A DNA stretch of 64,000 bases from Acidibrevibacterium fodinaquatile (GCF_003352165.1 NZ_CP029176.1:1240001-1304000); one strand, 5' to 3'; positions 15,897-24,629 are shown, numbered from the stretch's first letter. Notes: generated from the sequence alone by a model not told the origin. Numbers and translations: made by a program.

Positions 15897-16384
15897 AGGC
15901 CGGCGCGGGCGGCGGCGCGGTGACGACGCGGCCGGCGGCAAAGCCGGGGCGGTCGCTGGTCTGGCTGCAGGGGCTCGCCTGCGGCGCGCTGGCGACGCTT
16001 GCGACACCGCTCGCGGTGCTGCTCGGCGTGCTGCTTTTGCCCGGGCTATGCGTCCTGCTGATCGACCGCATGCCGGGCAAGCCGGTCGCGCGCACCATGC
16101 TCCTCTGCGGCGCCGCGGCGAGCGTAACGCCGGCTTGGCGGCTCTGGGATCATGGCTTGACGATGGAGAACAGCCTCGACCTGCTTTCCGATGTCTTCAC
16201 CCTTGGCCTGGCCTGGGCGGCAACCGCGGCGGGCTGGCTGGTGGCCGAAGTGGCGCCGGTTTTCGTGCATCTCCTCCTCGAAGGCACGAGCCGCCGGCGC
16301 GATGCGGAATTGCGCGCCGCCCGCGCACGCTACGAAGCGGAATGGGGCATCCCGCCCGCGGACGCCGACATGGCCGAGCCGTGA
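15893..16384 (+). CDS. Small membrane protein coupled to the pseudokinase
   Basis: A 163-residue protein with a basic N-terminus, two or three membrane helices (GLACGALATLATPLAVLLGVLLLPGL split by a short turn; then FTLGLAWAATAAGWLVAEVAPVFVHLLL) and a charged C-terminal helix (SRRRDAELRAARARYEAEWG). No known domain. Its ATG overlaps the pseudokinase stop by four bases, pointing to coupled translation and a likely joint complex at the inner membrane (inference). The acidic and basic C-terminal helix could be a contact surface. I cannot assign a function. Confidence 0.75.
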   Translation: MKAGAGGGAVTTRPAAKPGRSLVWLQGLACGALATLATPLAVLLGVLLLPGLCVLLIDRMPGKPVARTMLLCGAAASVTPAWRLWDHGLTMENSLDLLSDVFTLGLAWAATAAGWLVAEVAPVFVHLLLEGTSRRRDAELRAARARYEAEWGIPPADADMAEP

Positions 16385-16424
16385 GGGCGCTCCCGAAACG
16401 GGAGGCGTCGCGCGGCGCCCGGAC

Positions 16425-17594
16425 TCAGATCACCTTCTTCTTCCTCAGCGCCGCGATCTCGCTGGCATCGAGGCCGAGTTCGCCCAGCACCGCCTCAGTA
16501 TGCTCGCCCATCTCCGGGGTTGCGCTCCGCAAGGCCCAATTGGTGCGCGACAGCGAGACCGCCTGACCGACGAGTTCCATCCGCCCGCGCTTGGGGTGCA
16601 TCACAGGGGCGGCGATGCCGAGATGGCGGACTTGCGGGTCGGCGAAGACTTCGTCGATGCGATAGATCGGCCCGGCCGGCACGCCCGCCGCGTTCAGCGC
16701 CTCGATCCAGGCCGCTGCGGGCCGGGTCACGGTGATCGCCTCGATCGCCGCATTCATCTCGTCGCGATGGGCAAGGCGCGCCGCGCCGGTCGCGAATTTG
16801 GCGTCGGTCGCGAGATGCGGGGCGCCGAGCGCGTCGCAAAAGCGGCGATAGATCGCGTTGCCGGCCACCGCGATGTTGATATGCCCATCCGCGGTCTTGA
16901 AGACGCCGGTCGGCACCGTGGTCGGGTGATTGTTGCCGGCCTGGCCGGGCACGTCGCGCTCGATCAGCCAGCGCGCCGCCTGGAAATCGAGCATGGCGAT
17001 TTGTGCTGCGAGCAGCGAGCTTTCGACATATTGGCCGATGCCCGATTCCTCGCGTTCGAGCAGCGCGATCAGGATGCCCATGGCGCAGAAGATCCCCGCC
17101 GTGAGATCGGCGACCGGGATGCCGACCCGCATCGGCCCCTCGCCCGGGCGGCCGGTGATCGACATCAGCCCGCCCATGCCCTGCGCGATCTGATCGAAGC
17201 CGGGCCGCTCGGCATAGGGACCGTCCTGGCCGAAGCCGGAAATGCTGGCATAGACGAGGCGCGGATTGACCTCGCGCAAGACCGGATAATCGATACCGAG
17301 GCGGCGCTTGACGTCGGGCCGGTAATTCTCGACCAAGACATCGGCGCGCGCGGCCAGGCGTTTGAGCAGCGCGACCCCCTCCGGCTGCTTGAGATCGAGG
17401 GTGATGGCGCGTTTGTTGCGGTGCAGATTTTGGAAATCCGCCCCCTCGCGCCCGCCGCCGAGCCCTTCCTCGGCGGCCGGGGCTTCGATCTTGATGACCT
17501 GCGCCCCCCAATCGGCGAGCTGGCGGACCGCGGTCGGGCCGGCGCGGACGCGGGAAAGGTCGAGAACGGTGAAACGGGCGAGGGGGAGGCTCAT
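16425..17594 (-). CDS. Class III CoA-transferase (CaiB/BaiF family)
   Basis: A 389-residue family III CoA-transferase, which moves CoA between carboxylic acids through an enzyme Asp-anhydride. Visible family marks: VLDLSRVRAGPTAVRQLADWGAQVIKIE at the N-terminus, NKRAITLDLK, VENYRPDV (about residue 95), then SGFGQDGPYAERPGFDQIAQ, whose Asp in FDQ is the expected nucleophile, and GVFKTADGHINI. The ATG at 17594 gives the normal family length; an upstream extension of 58 residues is Arg/Cys-rich and unlike the family. It stands alone and the acid substrate is not predictable. Confidence 0.9.
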   Translation of the reverse strand: MSLPLARFTVLDLSRVRAGPTAVRQLADWGAQVIKIEAPAAEEGLGGGREGADFQNLHRNKRAITLDLKQPEGVALLKRLAARADVLVENYRPDVKRRLGIDYPVLREVNPRLVYASISGFGQDGPYAERPGFDQIAQGMGGLMSITGRPGEGPMRVGIPVADLTAGIFCAMGILIALLEREESGIGQYVESSLLAAQIAMLDFQAARWLIERDVPGQAGNNHPTTVPTGVFKTADGHINIAVAGNAIYRRFCDALGAPHLATDAKFATGAARLAHRDEMNAAIEAITVTRPAAAWIEALNAAGVPAGPIYRIDEVFADPQVRHLGIAAPVMHPKRGRMELVGQAVSLSRTNWALRSATPEMGEHTEAVLGELGLDASEIAALRKKKVI

Positions 17595-17956
17595 CGGGGC
17601 TCCGTCGGCTTTATCGGCGCTGGCGTCATGCGTGCGGGCGCGCGGGCAAGCTCGTCGCATCGCCGGTCCGAGGCTAGCCGCTTCCGCTCGCCGCCGCCAG
17701 GGTACCCGGCACGGCCGCGCCCTGCCGGCTGAGATCAAAAAATCGCGACAAATCGGGCAATAAAACAATCATTAGAGTTTAGTCCTTGAGCGTCGGGAGG
17801 GTAGGCGATAGAGACAGGCCTGCCTTGCGACGGGCATTGGCGGTCGGGAAGCGTTTTGTGGCATTATTGCCGCCGTGTCGGCGCGGCAAATGCCTAACGT
17901 GCGCGGCCTGCATATCCCTCTCTTGGGCCGGCAACGTGTGAGTGCTTGGAGAAGAC
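17595..17956. other. 362-base intergenic region between the CoA-transferase and the efflux adaptor
   Basis: The region separates two divergent genes and must hold both promoters. It has an A/T-rich patch around 17735-17785 and a strong inverted repeat at 17860-17894 (listed separately). I see no credible gene on either strand; the open frames there have GC-rich shadow composition. No sigma-70 promoter is clear enough to place. Confidence 0.6.
17860..17894. promoter_or_regulatory. Inverted repeat, probable operator of the efflux operon
   Basis: Inner arms TTGCCGC (17867-17873) and GCGGCAA (17883-17889) are perfect complements around nine bases. Outer arms GGCAT (17860-17864) and ATGCC (17890-17894) extend the match, with two unpaired bases on the left. 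It lies 63 bases before the adaptor ATG. This size and symmetry suit a TetR/MarR-type repressor site, or a 5'-UTR hairpin. No regulator gene is adjacent. Confidence 0.45.
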
Positions 17957-19162
17957 ATGAACAGCAGCGAAAACCCGTCCCCCCGCAAGAGCCGCGGCCC
18001 GCTGATTTTCGGTCTGATCGTGCTTGCCGTTGCCGTGGGGCTCGGCGTCTCCGGCATCATGGACCGCAAAAAAGCCGAAGCCGAGCTGGTCAAGGCGACC
18101 GATGCGGCGGCGATCCCGACGGTTGCGGTGATCAAGCCGGTGCCCAACCAGCACGCGGATGAGCTGGTGCTGCCGGGCGATGTCGAATCTTGGTACGAAG
18201 CGCCGATCTATGCCCGCGTCAACGGCTACGTGAAGATGTGGTATCGGGATATCGGCGCGCGGGTCAAAACCAACGACCTTCTCGCCGAGATCGACACCCC
18301 CGATCTCGATCAGCAATATGCCGAGGCCAAGGCCGCCTATGCCCGCGCGGTCGCCGACCAGAAGCTCGCCGATGTCACCGCCCAGCGCTGGAAGCGGCTG
18401 CTTGCCTCTGACTCGGTCTCGCACGAGGACACCGACGTCAAGGTTTATGACGACGAAGCCAAGCACGCGGTGGTGGCGGCGGCGCAAGCCAATGTCAGCC
18501 GTCTCGAGGCGCTCGAGACCTTCAAGCGCATCGTCGCCCCGTTCGACGGCGTGGTGACGGCGCGGCGCACCGATATCGGCGCCCTGGTCAACGCCGGCGG
18601 CGGCACCGGGCCGGAGCTGTTCACCGTCGCCGATATCCACAAGATGCGCGTCTATGTCCGCATCCCGCAAATCTACATCTCGCGCATCAAGAGCGGGATG
18701 GAGGCCGATCTCTATATGCCGGAATACCCGAACGAAGTCTTCCCGGCCAAGCTCAACACGACGGCGAATGCGGTGAGCCCGGATTCCCGCACCCTGCTCG
18801 TCGAGCTTTGGGCGGATAACCCGGATGGCAAGCTCCAGCCCGGCACCTATGCCAATGTCCATTTCAAGCTGCCGCCCAATCCGTCGACGGTTCGCGTTCC
18901 GGTGAGCGCGCTGATGTTCCAGCAGCACGGATTGCAAGTCGCGGTGGTGGACGCGACCCGCCACGTCAAGATGCATGACGTGACCATCGGGCTCGACATG
19001 GGCGCGGATGTCGAAATCATCTCCGGGCTCGCCGCCACCGATCGGGTGATCAACTCCCCGCCCGATTCCCTTTCGCCCGGTGATCTCGTCAATGTCGCCG
19101 GCGAGGGAGGCAAGGGCTCGAGCGGCAAAGGCGGCGAGCAGCTTTCAGAGGCTAGCCAGTGA
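17957..19162 (+). CDS. RND/HlyD-type efflux periplasmic adaptor
   Basis: A 401-residue membrane-fusion protein. One N-terminal membrane helix (GPLIFGLIVLAVAVGLGVSG) anchors it. A lipoyl half-motif (YEAPIYARVNGYVKMWYRDIGARVKTNDLLAEIDTPD read in two parts), an alpha-hairpin (about residues 115-185), the second lipoyl half PFDGVVTARRTDIG (about 195) and beta-barrel and membrane-proximal domains follow. The ATG at 17957 has GGAGA six bases upstream; a GTG at 17942 is a weaker alternative. It overlaps the outer-membrane factor gene (GTGA). No inner-membrane pump gene is beside it, so the partner must be encoded elsewhere. Confidence 0.9.
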   Translation: MNSSENPSPRKSRGPLIFGLIVLAVAVGLGVSGIMDRKKAEAELVKATDAAAIPTVAVIKPVPNQHADELVLPGDVESWYEAPIYARVNGYVKMWYRDIGARVKTNDLLAEIDTPDLDQQYAEAKAAYARAVADQKLADVTAQRWKRLLASDSVSHEDTDVKVYDDEAKHAVVAAAQANVSRLEALETFKRIVAPFDGVVTARRTDIGALVNAGGGTGPELFTVADIHKMRVYVRIPQIYISRIKSGMEADLYMPEYPNEVFPAKLNTTANAVSPDSRTLLVELWADNPDGKLQPGTYANVHFKLPPNPSTVRVPVSALMFQQHGLQVAVVDATRHVKMHDVTIGLDMGADVEIISGLAATDRVINSPPDSLSPGDLVNVAGEGGKGSSGKGGEQLSEASQ

Positions 19163-20799
19163 GGCCCGAGAGGCGTTGGCTGGCGGCCGCTTCGCTCGCC
19201 GCGCTGCTCGCCGGATGCACTGATTTCGCGCCGAAATACCACGCCCCGATCGTCGCCGTTCCCACCTCGTTCAAGGAGACCGGCGATTGGCAGAAGGCGG
19301 ACCCGAAAGATACCATCCCGCGCGGGCCATGGTGGTCGATCTATCATGATGCGGTCTTGAATAAGCTCGAGGACCAGCTCAACGCCGCCAACCCCGACAT
19401 CGCCGCCGCGGTTGCGCATTACGATTCCTCGCGCGCCTTCGTCTCCGAAATCAATTCCGTGCTCTTCCCCTCGGTCGGCACCGGCGGCGCGGCCTCGCAA
19501 TTCGGCTGGAACGGCACCGGATCGCGGCCGCGCGGGGAACAGGTCCGCGGCTTCAATGCGCCCAGCCAATACCCGATCGCGCCCGGGGTCGGGCGCAATT
19601 TCGGCACTTTCAACCAATACCAATACGACGCCGTCGGCGGCAGCGCGAGTTACGAGATCGATCTCTGGAACCAGCTGCACGACATGGTGAAGAACGCCGA
19701 ATACCAGTCGCAGGCGGCCGCCGCGTTGCTCGCCAACGCCCAACTCAGCCTGCAAGCGCAGCTCGCGAGTGATTACGTCCTGTTGCGCGGCCTCGATGCC
19801 GAAATCGACGTCATCGCCCGCGCGGTAAAGGATTATCAGGACGGGGTTCAGATCACCGTCAACCGCTATCAGGGGCAGATCGCCTCCGGCCTCGACATTT
19901 CTGAGGCCAAAACCGTGCTCGAGCAGGCGCAGGCGGAGGAATCCGACGTCAAAGCCTCGCGCGCCCTGGTCGAACACGCCATCGCCTCGCTGGTTGGGCA
20001 GCCGGCTTCGCAGTTCACGCTGAAGCCGGTGGTGGCGCCGATCGCGCTGCCCAGCATCCCGACCGGGCTGCCCTCTGACCTTCTGCAACGGCGCCCCGAT
20101 GTCGCGGCGGCGGAGCGGCAGGTGGCGGCGGCGAACGAGGAGATTGGCGTCACCAAAGCCGCGTTCTTCCCGGTCTTCAATCTCGGCCTGGTCGGCGGCG
20201 GCCTCGGCGGTGGCTACGGCCAGACGATGATCGCGAGCCCGCTGAGCTATTGGGCGATCGGGCCGCAATTCCTGATGCCGCTGTTTGAGGGCGGCTATCG
20301 CCGTGCCGCCGAGGCGCAAGCCTATGCCCGGCTGCGCGAAGCGGTCGCGAATTACCGCGCAACCGTGCTGCTCGCCTATCAGGAGGTCGAGGATGACCTC
20401 TCGCTCCTCAATAATCTCGGCACCGAGTTCCAGCAGGTCAGTGAGGCGGTGAACGATTCGGCGCGTTCGCTGCAACTCTCGACCTCCTTGTTCCAAGAAG
20501 GCGGGGTCAACTATCTCGATGTCGTGGTCAACGATATCCAATGGCTCGATACCCAGGTCTCGGCGATCCAGGTCCAGACGCGCCGGCTGCAATCCAATGT
20601 CGATCTCGTGCGCGCCTTGGGTGGCGGCTGGACGACGCAGGATCTCCCCGGCGCCGAGCAGACGATCATGCTCAACCCGCTAAAGCCGGGCACCGCGAGC
20701 CCGAAGCAGGTCGGCCCGACCCAGGCGAGCTTCTATCAGCCGGCGCCCAATGCCGCCGCCGCGCCGCCCGCGTCGAGCCCGCCGCCGTCCGGCCAATGA
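19159..20799 (+). CDS. Outer-membrane efflux lipoprotein, NodT family
   Basis: A 546-residue TolC-like outer-membrane factor. It starts with a lipoprotein signal (LAALLAGC, lipidated Cys at residue 20), then PKYHAP and the two OEP repeats; DLLQRRPDVAAAERQVAAANEEIG (read in two parts) is the NodT/OprM hallmark near residue 315. The C-terminal 50 residues are a Pro/Ala tail. It begins at a GTG that overlaps the adaptor stop. It forms the outer-membrane channel for the adaptor and an unknown pump. Its stop overlaps the aldolase start (ATGA). Confidence 0.92.
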   Translation: MRPERRWLAAASLAALLAGCTDFAPKYHAPIVAVPTSFKETGDWQKADPKDTIPRGPWWSIYHDAVLNKLEDQLNAANPDIAAAVAHYDSSRAFVSEINSVLFPSVGTGGAASQFGWNGTGSRPRGEQVRGFNAPSQYPIAPGVGRNFGTFNQYQYDAVGGSASYEIDLWNQLHDMVKNAEYQSQAAAALLANAQLSLQAQLASDYVLLRGLDAEIDVIARAVKDYQDGVQITVNRYQGQIASGLDISEAKTVLEQAQAEESDVKASRALVEHAIASLVGQPASQFTLKPVVAPIALPSIPTGLPSDLLQRRPDVAAAERQVAAANEEIGVTKAAFFPVFNLGLVGGGLGGGYGQTMIASPLSYWAIGPQFLMPLFEGGYRRAAEAQAYARLREAVANYRATVLLAYQEVEDDLSLLNNLGTEFQQVSEAVNDSARSLQLSTSLFQEGGVNYLDVVVNDIQWLDTQVSAIQVQTRRLQSNVDLVRALGGGWTTQDLPGAEQTIMLNPLKPGTASPKQVGPTQASFYQPAPNAAAAPPASSPPPSGQ

Positions 20800-21440
20800 G
20801 CGGCGACGACGCCGAGGGCACGACCCGCGCGCTTTTGGTGGAGCTTGCCGCAAGCCTTTTCGCGCGCGGGTTTTCGGTCGGCAGCGCCGGCAATATCAGC
20901 GTCCGGCTCGCGGACGGCTATCTGATCACGCCGACCAATTCTTCGCTCGGGCGGCTGGAGGCGGCGCGCATTTCGCGTCTCGATCCCGAGTTCCGCCATC
21001 TTGATGGCGATAAGCCCTCGAAGGAAGTGTTCATGCACCGCGCCTTCTACCGGGCGCGGCCGGAGGCGCGGGCGGTGGTTCATCTCCACTCGCCGATGGC
21101 GACCGCGATCGCCTGCCTGGCCGACGCCGACCCGGACAACCCGATCCCGCCGCTCACCCCCTATTTCGTCATGCGGATCGGTGAGCGCCTGCCGCTCGTC
21201 CCCTATTTCCGCCCCGGCGACCCGGCGATGGAGCCGGCGATCCATGCCGCGGCCGCCGGCGCGCGGGCGGTGCTGCTCGCCAATCACGGCCCGGTGGTCT
21301 CGGCATCCAGCCTGCGCGATGCGGTTTATGCCGCCGAGGAACTGGAAGAGGCCGCCAAACTCGCCCTCTTGCTGCGCGGCGCGCCGGCGCGCCTGCTGAC
21401 GCCGGCGCAAGTCGAAGATCTTCGCAAGACGTTTGGGTGA
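20796..21440 (+). CDS. Class II aldolase, OtnC-like (3-oxo-tetronate 4-phosphate decarboxylase type)
   Basis: A 214-residue class II aldolase/adducin-fold enzyme. The AGNISVR and LITPTNSSLGRLE segments bind the phosphate; HLHSPMATAIACL gives two metal His residues (about 93 and 95) and LLANHGPVV the third (about 157). LTPYFVMRIGERLPLVPYFRPGDP matches the OtnC subgroup (read in parts), which decarboxylates 3-oxo-tetronate 4-phosphate. No OtnK kinase, isomerase or dehydrogenase is next to it, so the pathway is unproved. It is coupled by ATGA to the outer-membrane factor gene, an odd pairing. Confidence 0.85.
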   Translation: MSGDDAEGTTRALLVELAASLFARGFSVGSAGNISVRLADGYLITPTNSSLGRLEAARISRLDPEFRHLDGDKPSKEVFMHRAFYRARPEARAVVHLHSPMATAIACLADADPDNPIPPLTPYFVMRIGERLPLVPYFRPGDPAMEPAIHAAAAGARAVLLANHGPVVSASSLRDAVYAAEELEEAAKLALLLRGAPARLLTPAQVEDLRKTFG

Positions 21441-21448
21441 GGGGGCGC

Positions 21449-22123
21449 ATGGCGTTCGCGATCGGGTTTCTCGTGTTTCCCAAGGTGCAGCAACTCGATC
21501 TCACCGCACCTTATGAAGTGCTGGCGACGCTCAAGGATAGTAAAACCTATCTCGTGTGGAAGACGCTGGCGCCGGTCACGGCCTCGACCGGGCTGATTTT
21601 GACGCCGAACGCTACCTTCACCACCTGTCCACCGCTCGATCTGCTGTGCATTCCGGGCGGCGCCGGGATCAACGTGCTTCTGGAGGATGCCGAGACGCTC
21701 GCCTTCGTGCGCGAACAGGCAGGGCGGGCGCGCTATGTGACCTCGGTTTGCACCGGTGCCCTGGTTCTCGGCGCGGCCGGGCTTCTCACCGGGCGGCGCG
21801 CGACGACGCATTGGAACGCGCATGATCTGCTCGCCCATTTCGGCGCTATTCCGACGGCGGGAAGAGTGGTTCGTGACGGCAATCTGATCACCGCCGGCGG
21901 CGTCACCGCGGGGATCGATTTCGGCCTCGCGCTTATCGCTGAATTGACCAGCCAAACGGAGGCGGAGACCGTCCAGCTCGGCATCGAATATGCGCCCGCG
22001 CCGCCCTTCGATGCCGGCACGCCGGAAACCGCCTCGTCGGCAGTGCTCGCCGCCGCCCGCGAACGCGGCGCCGCCTCCCGCCTGGAACGCGAAGCCGCGA
22101 TCGCCCGCATCACCGGGAGGTGA
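21449..22123 (+). CDS. DJ-1/PfpI family protein, isonitrile hydratase-like
   Basis: A 224-residue DJ-1/PfpI-superfamily protein. The nucleophile-elbow Cys is in SVCTGALVLGAAGLL (about residue 100), followed by TTHWNAH, as in Pseudomonas isonitrile hydratase (InhA) and the N-terminal domain of GlxA-type regulators; no AraC domain follows. N-terminal IGFLVFPKVQQLDLTAPYEVL (read in parts) is typical. The ATG at 21449 has GAGGGGG close upstream; a GTG at 21437 overlaps the aldolase stop. Fourth gene of the run that begins with the efflux adaptor. Activity is unproved. Confidence 0.85.
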   Translation: MAFAIGFLVFPKVQQLDLTAPYEVLATLKDSKTYLVWKTLAPVTASTGLILTPNATFTTCPPLDLLCIPGGAGINVLLEDAETLAFVREQAGRARYVTSVCTGALVLGAAGLLTGRRATTHWNAHDLLAHFGAIPTAGRVVRDGNLITAGGVTAGIDFGLALIAELTSQTEAETVQLGIEYAPAPPFDAGTPETASSAVLAAARERGAASRLEREAAIARITGR

Positions 22124-22140
22124 GGCGCTTTCGCACCTCA

Positions 22141-22181
22141 AGACAAAAGTCTTTTTGCTTCTTTTTCTTCAGAAAAAGAAG
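22141..22181. terminator. Double hairpin between convergent genes, family copy 2 (flank on the left)
   Basis: AGAC-aaaa-GTCT (22141-22152) is followed by an 11-bp perfect stem, CTTCTTTTTCT (22158-22168) with AGAAAAAGAAG (22171-22181), loop TC. It lies between the stops of the DJ-1 gene and of mrp, so it can terminate both. The ACAAAAGTCTTTTTG flank matches the other three A/T hairpins. Confidence 0.65.
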
Positions 22182-22196
22182 AGTCTTTGCCTTGCT

Positions 22197-23279
22197 CTAA
22201 CGCCCAATCGCTTTCTGGACTGAAGCGGCAAGCGCCTGGAATGCCGCCGCGGCGGGGTTTTCGGGGGCGCTGATGACGATCGGGGTGCCGGAATCGCTAC
22301 TTTCGCGCACGCCGGCGAGCAGCGGGATTTCGCCCAAGAAGGGCACGCCGAGCCGCGCCGCCTCGGCGCGGGCGCCGCCGTGGCCGAAGATTTCGGTGCG
22401 GTGGCCGCATTCGGGGCAGCAGAAAAAGCTCATGTTTTCGACGAGGCCGAGGATCTTCACCCCCACCGTCTCGAACATTTTGACCCCGCGCCGCGCATCA
22501 GCCAGCGCCACGTCCTGGGGCGTCGAGACGATCACCGCGCCGGCGAGGGTGACGCGCTGGGCGAGGGTCAGTTGCGCGTCACCGGTGCCGGGCGGCAGGT
22601 CGATCACCATGACGTCGAGCTTGCCCCAGGCGACCTGCTCCATCAATTGCTGCAAGGCGCCCATGACCATCGGGCCGCGCCAGATCATCGCGGTATCGGG
22701 GGCGGTGATGAAGCCGATCGAGATGGCTTCCAAGCCCCAGACCTTGATCGGCAGCATTTTGTCGTCCCGCACTTCCGGCCGGCGGGTGACGCCGAGCATG
22801 TGCGGAAGACTGGGGCCATAGATATCGGCATCCAGCAGCCCGACCGCGAGGCCGCGCCCGGCAAGCGCCACCGCGAGGTTGGTGGCGACGGTCGATTTGC
22901 CAACCCCCCCCTTGCCCGAGGCGATGGCGATCACCGCGCCGACCTCGGCGAGCAGTTTCGGCTGCTGGCGCGGGTCGCCATGCGCATGCCCGCGCGCGTG
23001 CCCTTGGGGCGGTGTCGGGGCCGGCGTGTCGCGATGGGCGGTGAGGATGACGGTTGCGTTCCGCACCCCGTCTTGGCCGGCGAGCAGGGCCTCGGCTTGG
23101 CGGCGTACCGGCTCCATCGCCGCGGCCTCCTCCCGCCGGACGCGGAGCGCAACCTGCACCAGCCCGTCTTTGACCTGGAGACTGTCGATCCGCCCGGCGC
23201 TGACGAGATCGCGCCCCGAGGCGGGGTCGGCGAGGGTCGCGAGGGCGGCGCGGAGCTGTTCTGGCGTGGGTTGGGGCAT
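22197..23279 (-). CDS. mrp: Mrp/ApbC iron-sulfur cluster carrier ATPase
   Basis: A 360-residue P-loop scaffold or carrier for Fe-S clusters. An N-terminal MIP18/DUF59 domain (about residues 5-95) is followed by a His/Gly/Pro linker (HARGHAHGD), the deviant Walker A in SGKGGVGKST (about 120), DADIYGPSLP, MVIDLPPGTGDAQL (Walker B region) and the cluster-binding C-x2-C in FFCCPECGHR (about 285). The ATG at 23279 is the normal Mrp start. It is divergent from hflK, with 168 bases between the two starts. No dedicated regulator site is evident. Confidence 0.94.
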   Translation of the reverse strand: MPQPTPEQLRAALATLADPASGRDLVSAGRIDSLQVKDGLVQVALRVRREEAAAMEPVRRQAEALLAGQDGVRNATVILTAHRDTPAPTPPQGHARGHAHGDPRQQPKLLAEVGAVIAIASGKGGVGKSTVATNLAVALAGRGLAVGLLDADIYGPSLPHMLGVTRRPEVRDDKMLPIKVWGLEAISIGFITAPDTAMIWRGPMVMGALQQLMEQVAWGKLDVMVIDLPPGTGDAQLTLAQRVTLAGAVIVSTPQDVALADARRGVKMFETVGVKILGLVENMSFFCCPECGHRTEIFGHGGARAEAARLGVPFLGEIPLLAGVRESSDSGTPIVISAPENPAAAAFQALAASVQKAIGR

Positions 23280-23447
23280 CGGCTTGCAAACCTTTTTCGT
23301 CCGGTCATTATGCGCCGCGGCCTCGCGGCCGCCGGGCCAGCTCGTGTAGCTTATCCTCGACCGCGGTCTGAACGCCAATGACCCACGCGCATGAAATTTC
23401 CTGGCCGTAATTTCTCTGGCCGCGGCATTTGAAGGAGCATCTCTGGC

Positions 23448-24629
23448 ATGTCCTGGCATAATGGTGGACAAGGCGGCGGCCCGGGGGGGCAGGGGCCGTG
23501 GGGATCGCCGCGGCCCGGCAGGCGGCCAGAGCCGCCCTGGGGCAACGGCTTGCCGCCCGATCTCGCGGCGCTGATCGCGCGCGCGCGGCGCCTGTTCGGG
23601 GGCATCACGGGAGGGCGTGGTAACGGCGGGCAGGGTGGCGGGCAGGGTGGCGGACCTGGGGGGGGTGGCGGCGAGGCCTGGCGGGCATCGCGGCTGTGGC
23701 TCGCGGCGGCGCTGGTGCTGGTGCTGCTCTGGTTCGCGAGCGGCCTGTTTCGTGTCCAGCCCGACGAGGAAGGGGTGGTGCTGCGCTTCGGTGCCTTCGC
23801 CCGCTTGGTCCCGCCGGGCCTCAGCTATCATCTCCCATGGCCGATCGAGAGCGTGCTGCGTCCCGCGGTGACACGCATCAACCGGATCGAGATCGGCTAT
23901 CGCGCCAATCTCGCCGCCGAGAATGAGGGGCGCGACGTCACCGAGGAGAGCCTGATGCTCACCGGCGACGAAAACATCATCGATATTGATTTCACCGTCT
24001 TCTGGCGCATCCGCAGCGCGCCGGATTATCTCTTCAACATCCGCCATCCCGCCGGCACGGTGAAATCCGTCGCCGAAAGCGTCATGCGCGAAGTGATCGG
24101 GCGGACACCGATCCAGCCGGCCTTGACCGGCGCGCGCGGCGCCATCGAGGAGGCGGTGCAAAAGGGCGCGCAGGCGATTTTGGACGAGTACGGCTCCGGC
24201 ATCGAGATCACCCAGGTGCAGTTGCAAAAAGTCGATCCGCCGCCGGCGGTGATCGACAGTTTCCGCGACGTCCAGCGCGCCAATACCGATGCCGAGCGGA
24301 TGCGCAACGAAGCCGAGGCCTACCACAACGACATCGTCCCGCGCGCCCGCGGCGAGGCGGCGCGAATCGTCGCCGAGGCCGATGGCGCCCGCCAGGCGGC
24401 GATCGCCGAGGCGAGTGGCGCGGCACAGCGTTTCGCGAGCGTGCTCGCGGCCTATCGCGCTGCGAAAGACATCACGCTAGCCCGCCTCTATATCGAAACC
24501 ATGCAGGCGGTGATGGAAAAAGGCCATGTCACGGTGATCGACCCCGCGATCAAGGGCGTCCTGCCATTGCTTTCGCTCGATCGGCACGATGCCGCCAAGG
24601 GTGACGCGGCGGCGGGGGAAAAGCCATGA
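23448..24629 (+). CDS. hflK: FtsH modulator HflK (SPFH/prohibitin family)
   Basis: A 393-residue inner-membrane protein that, with HflC, surrounds and modulates the FtsH protease. The N-terminus is Gly/Pro/Gln-rich (about 75 residues), then a membrane helix (LWLAAALVLVLLWFASGLF) and the SPFH domain (VQPDEEGVVLRFG, LPWPIESV, NIIDIDFTVFWRI), ending in a coiled-coil (EAEAYHNDIVPRARGEAARI). The ATG at 23448 has AAGGAG upstream. The stop overlaps hflC by four bases (ATGA). Confidence 0.95.
   Translation: MSWHNGGQGGGPGGQGPWGSPRPGRRPEPPWGNGLPPDLAALIARARRLFGGITGGRGNGGQGGGQGGGPGGGGGEAWRASRLWLAAALVLVLLWFASGLFRVQPDEEGVVLRFGAFARLVPPGLSYHLPWPIESVLRPAVTRINRIEIGYRANLAAENEGRDVTEESLMLTGDENIIDIDFTVFWRIRSAPDYLFNIRHPAGTVKSVAESVMREVIGRTPIQPALTGARGAIEEAVQKGAQAILDEYGSGIEITQVQLQKVDPPPAVIDSFRDVQRANTDAERMRNEAEAYHNDIVPRARGEAARIVAEADGARQAAIAEASGAAQRFASVLAAYRAAKDITLARLYIETMQAVMEKGHVTVIDPAIKGVLPLLSLDRHDAAKGDAAAGEKP

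Noticed and set aside
13779-16007. 742-residue minus-strand frame opposite the pseudokinase
   Set aside because: Its length comes from GC bias; composition is Arg/Gln/His-rich with no fold, while the plus strand keeps kinase subdomain motifs in order.
18847-20592. 581-residue minus-strand frame opposite the efflux genes
   Set aside because: Shadow of the NodT-type gene; repeated Asp/Arg/Gly patterns are the antisense of the OEP repeats.
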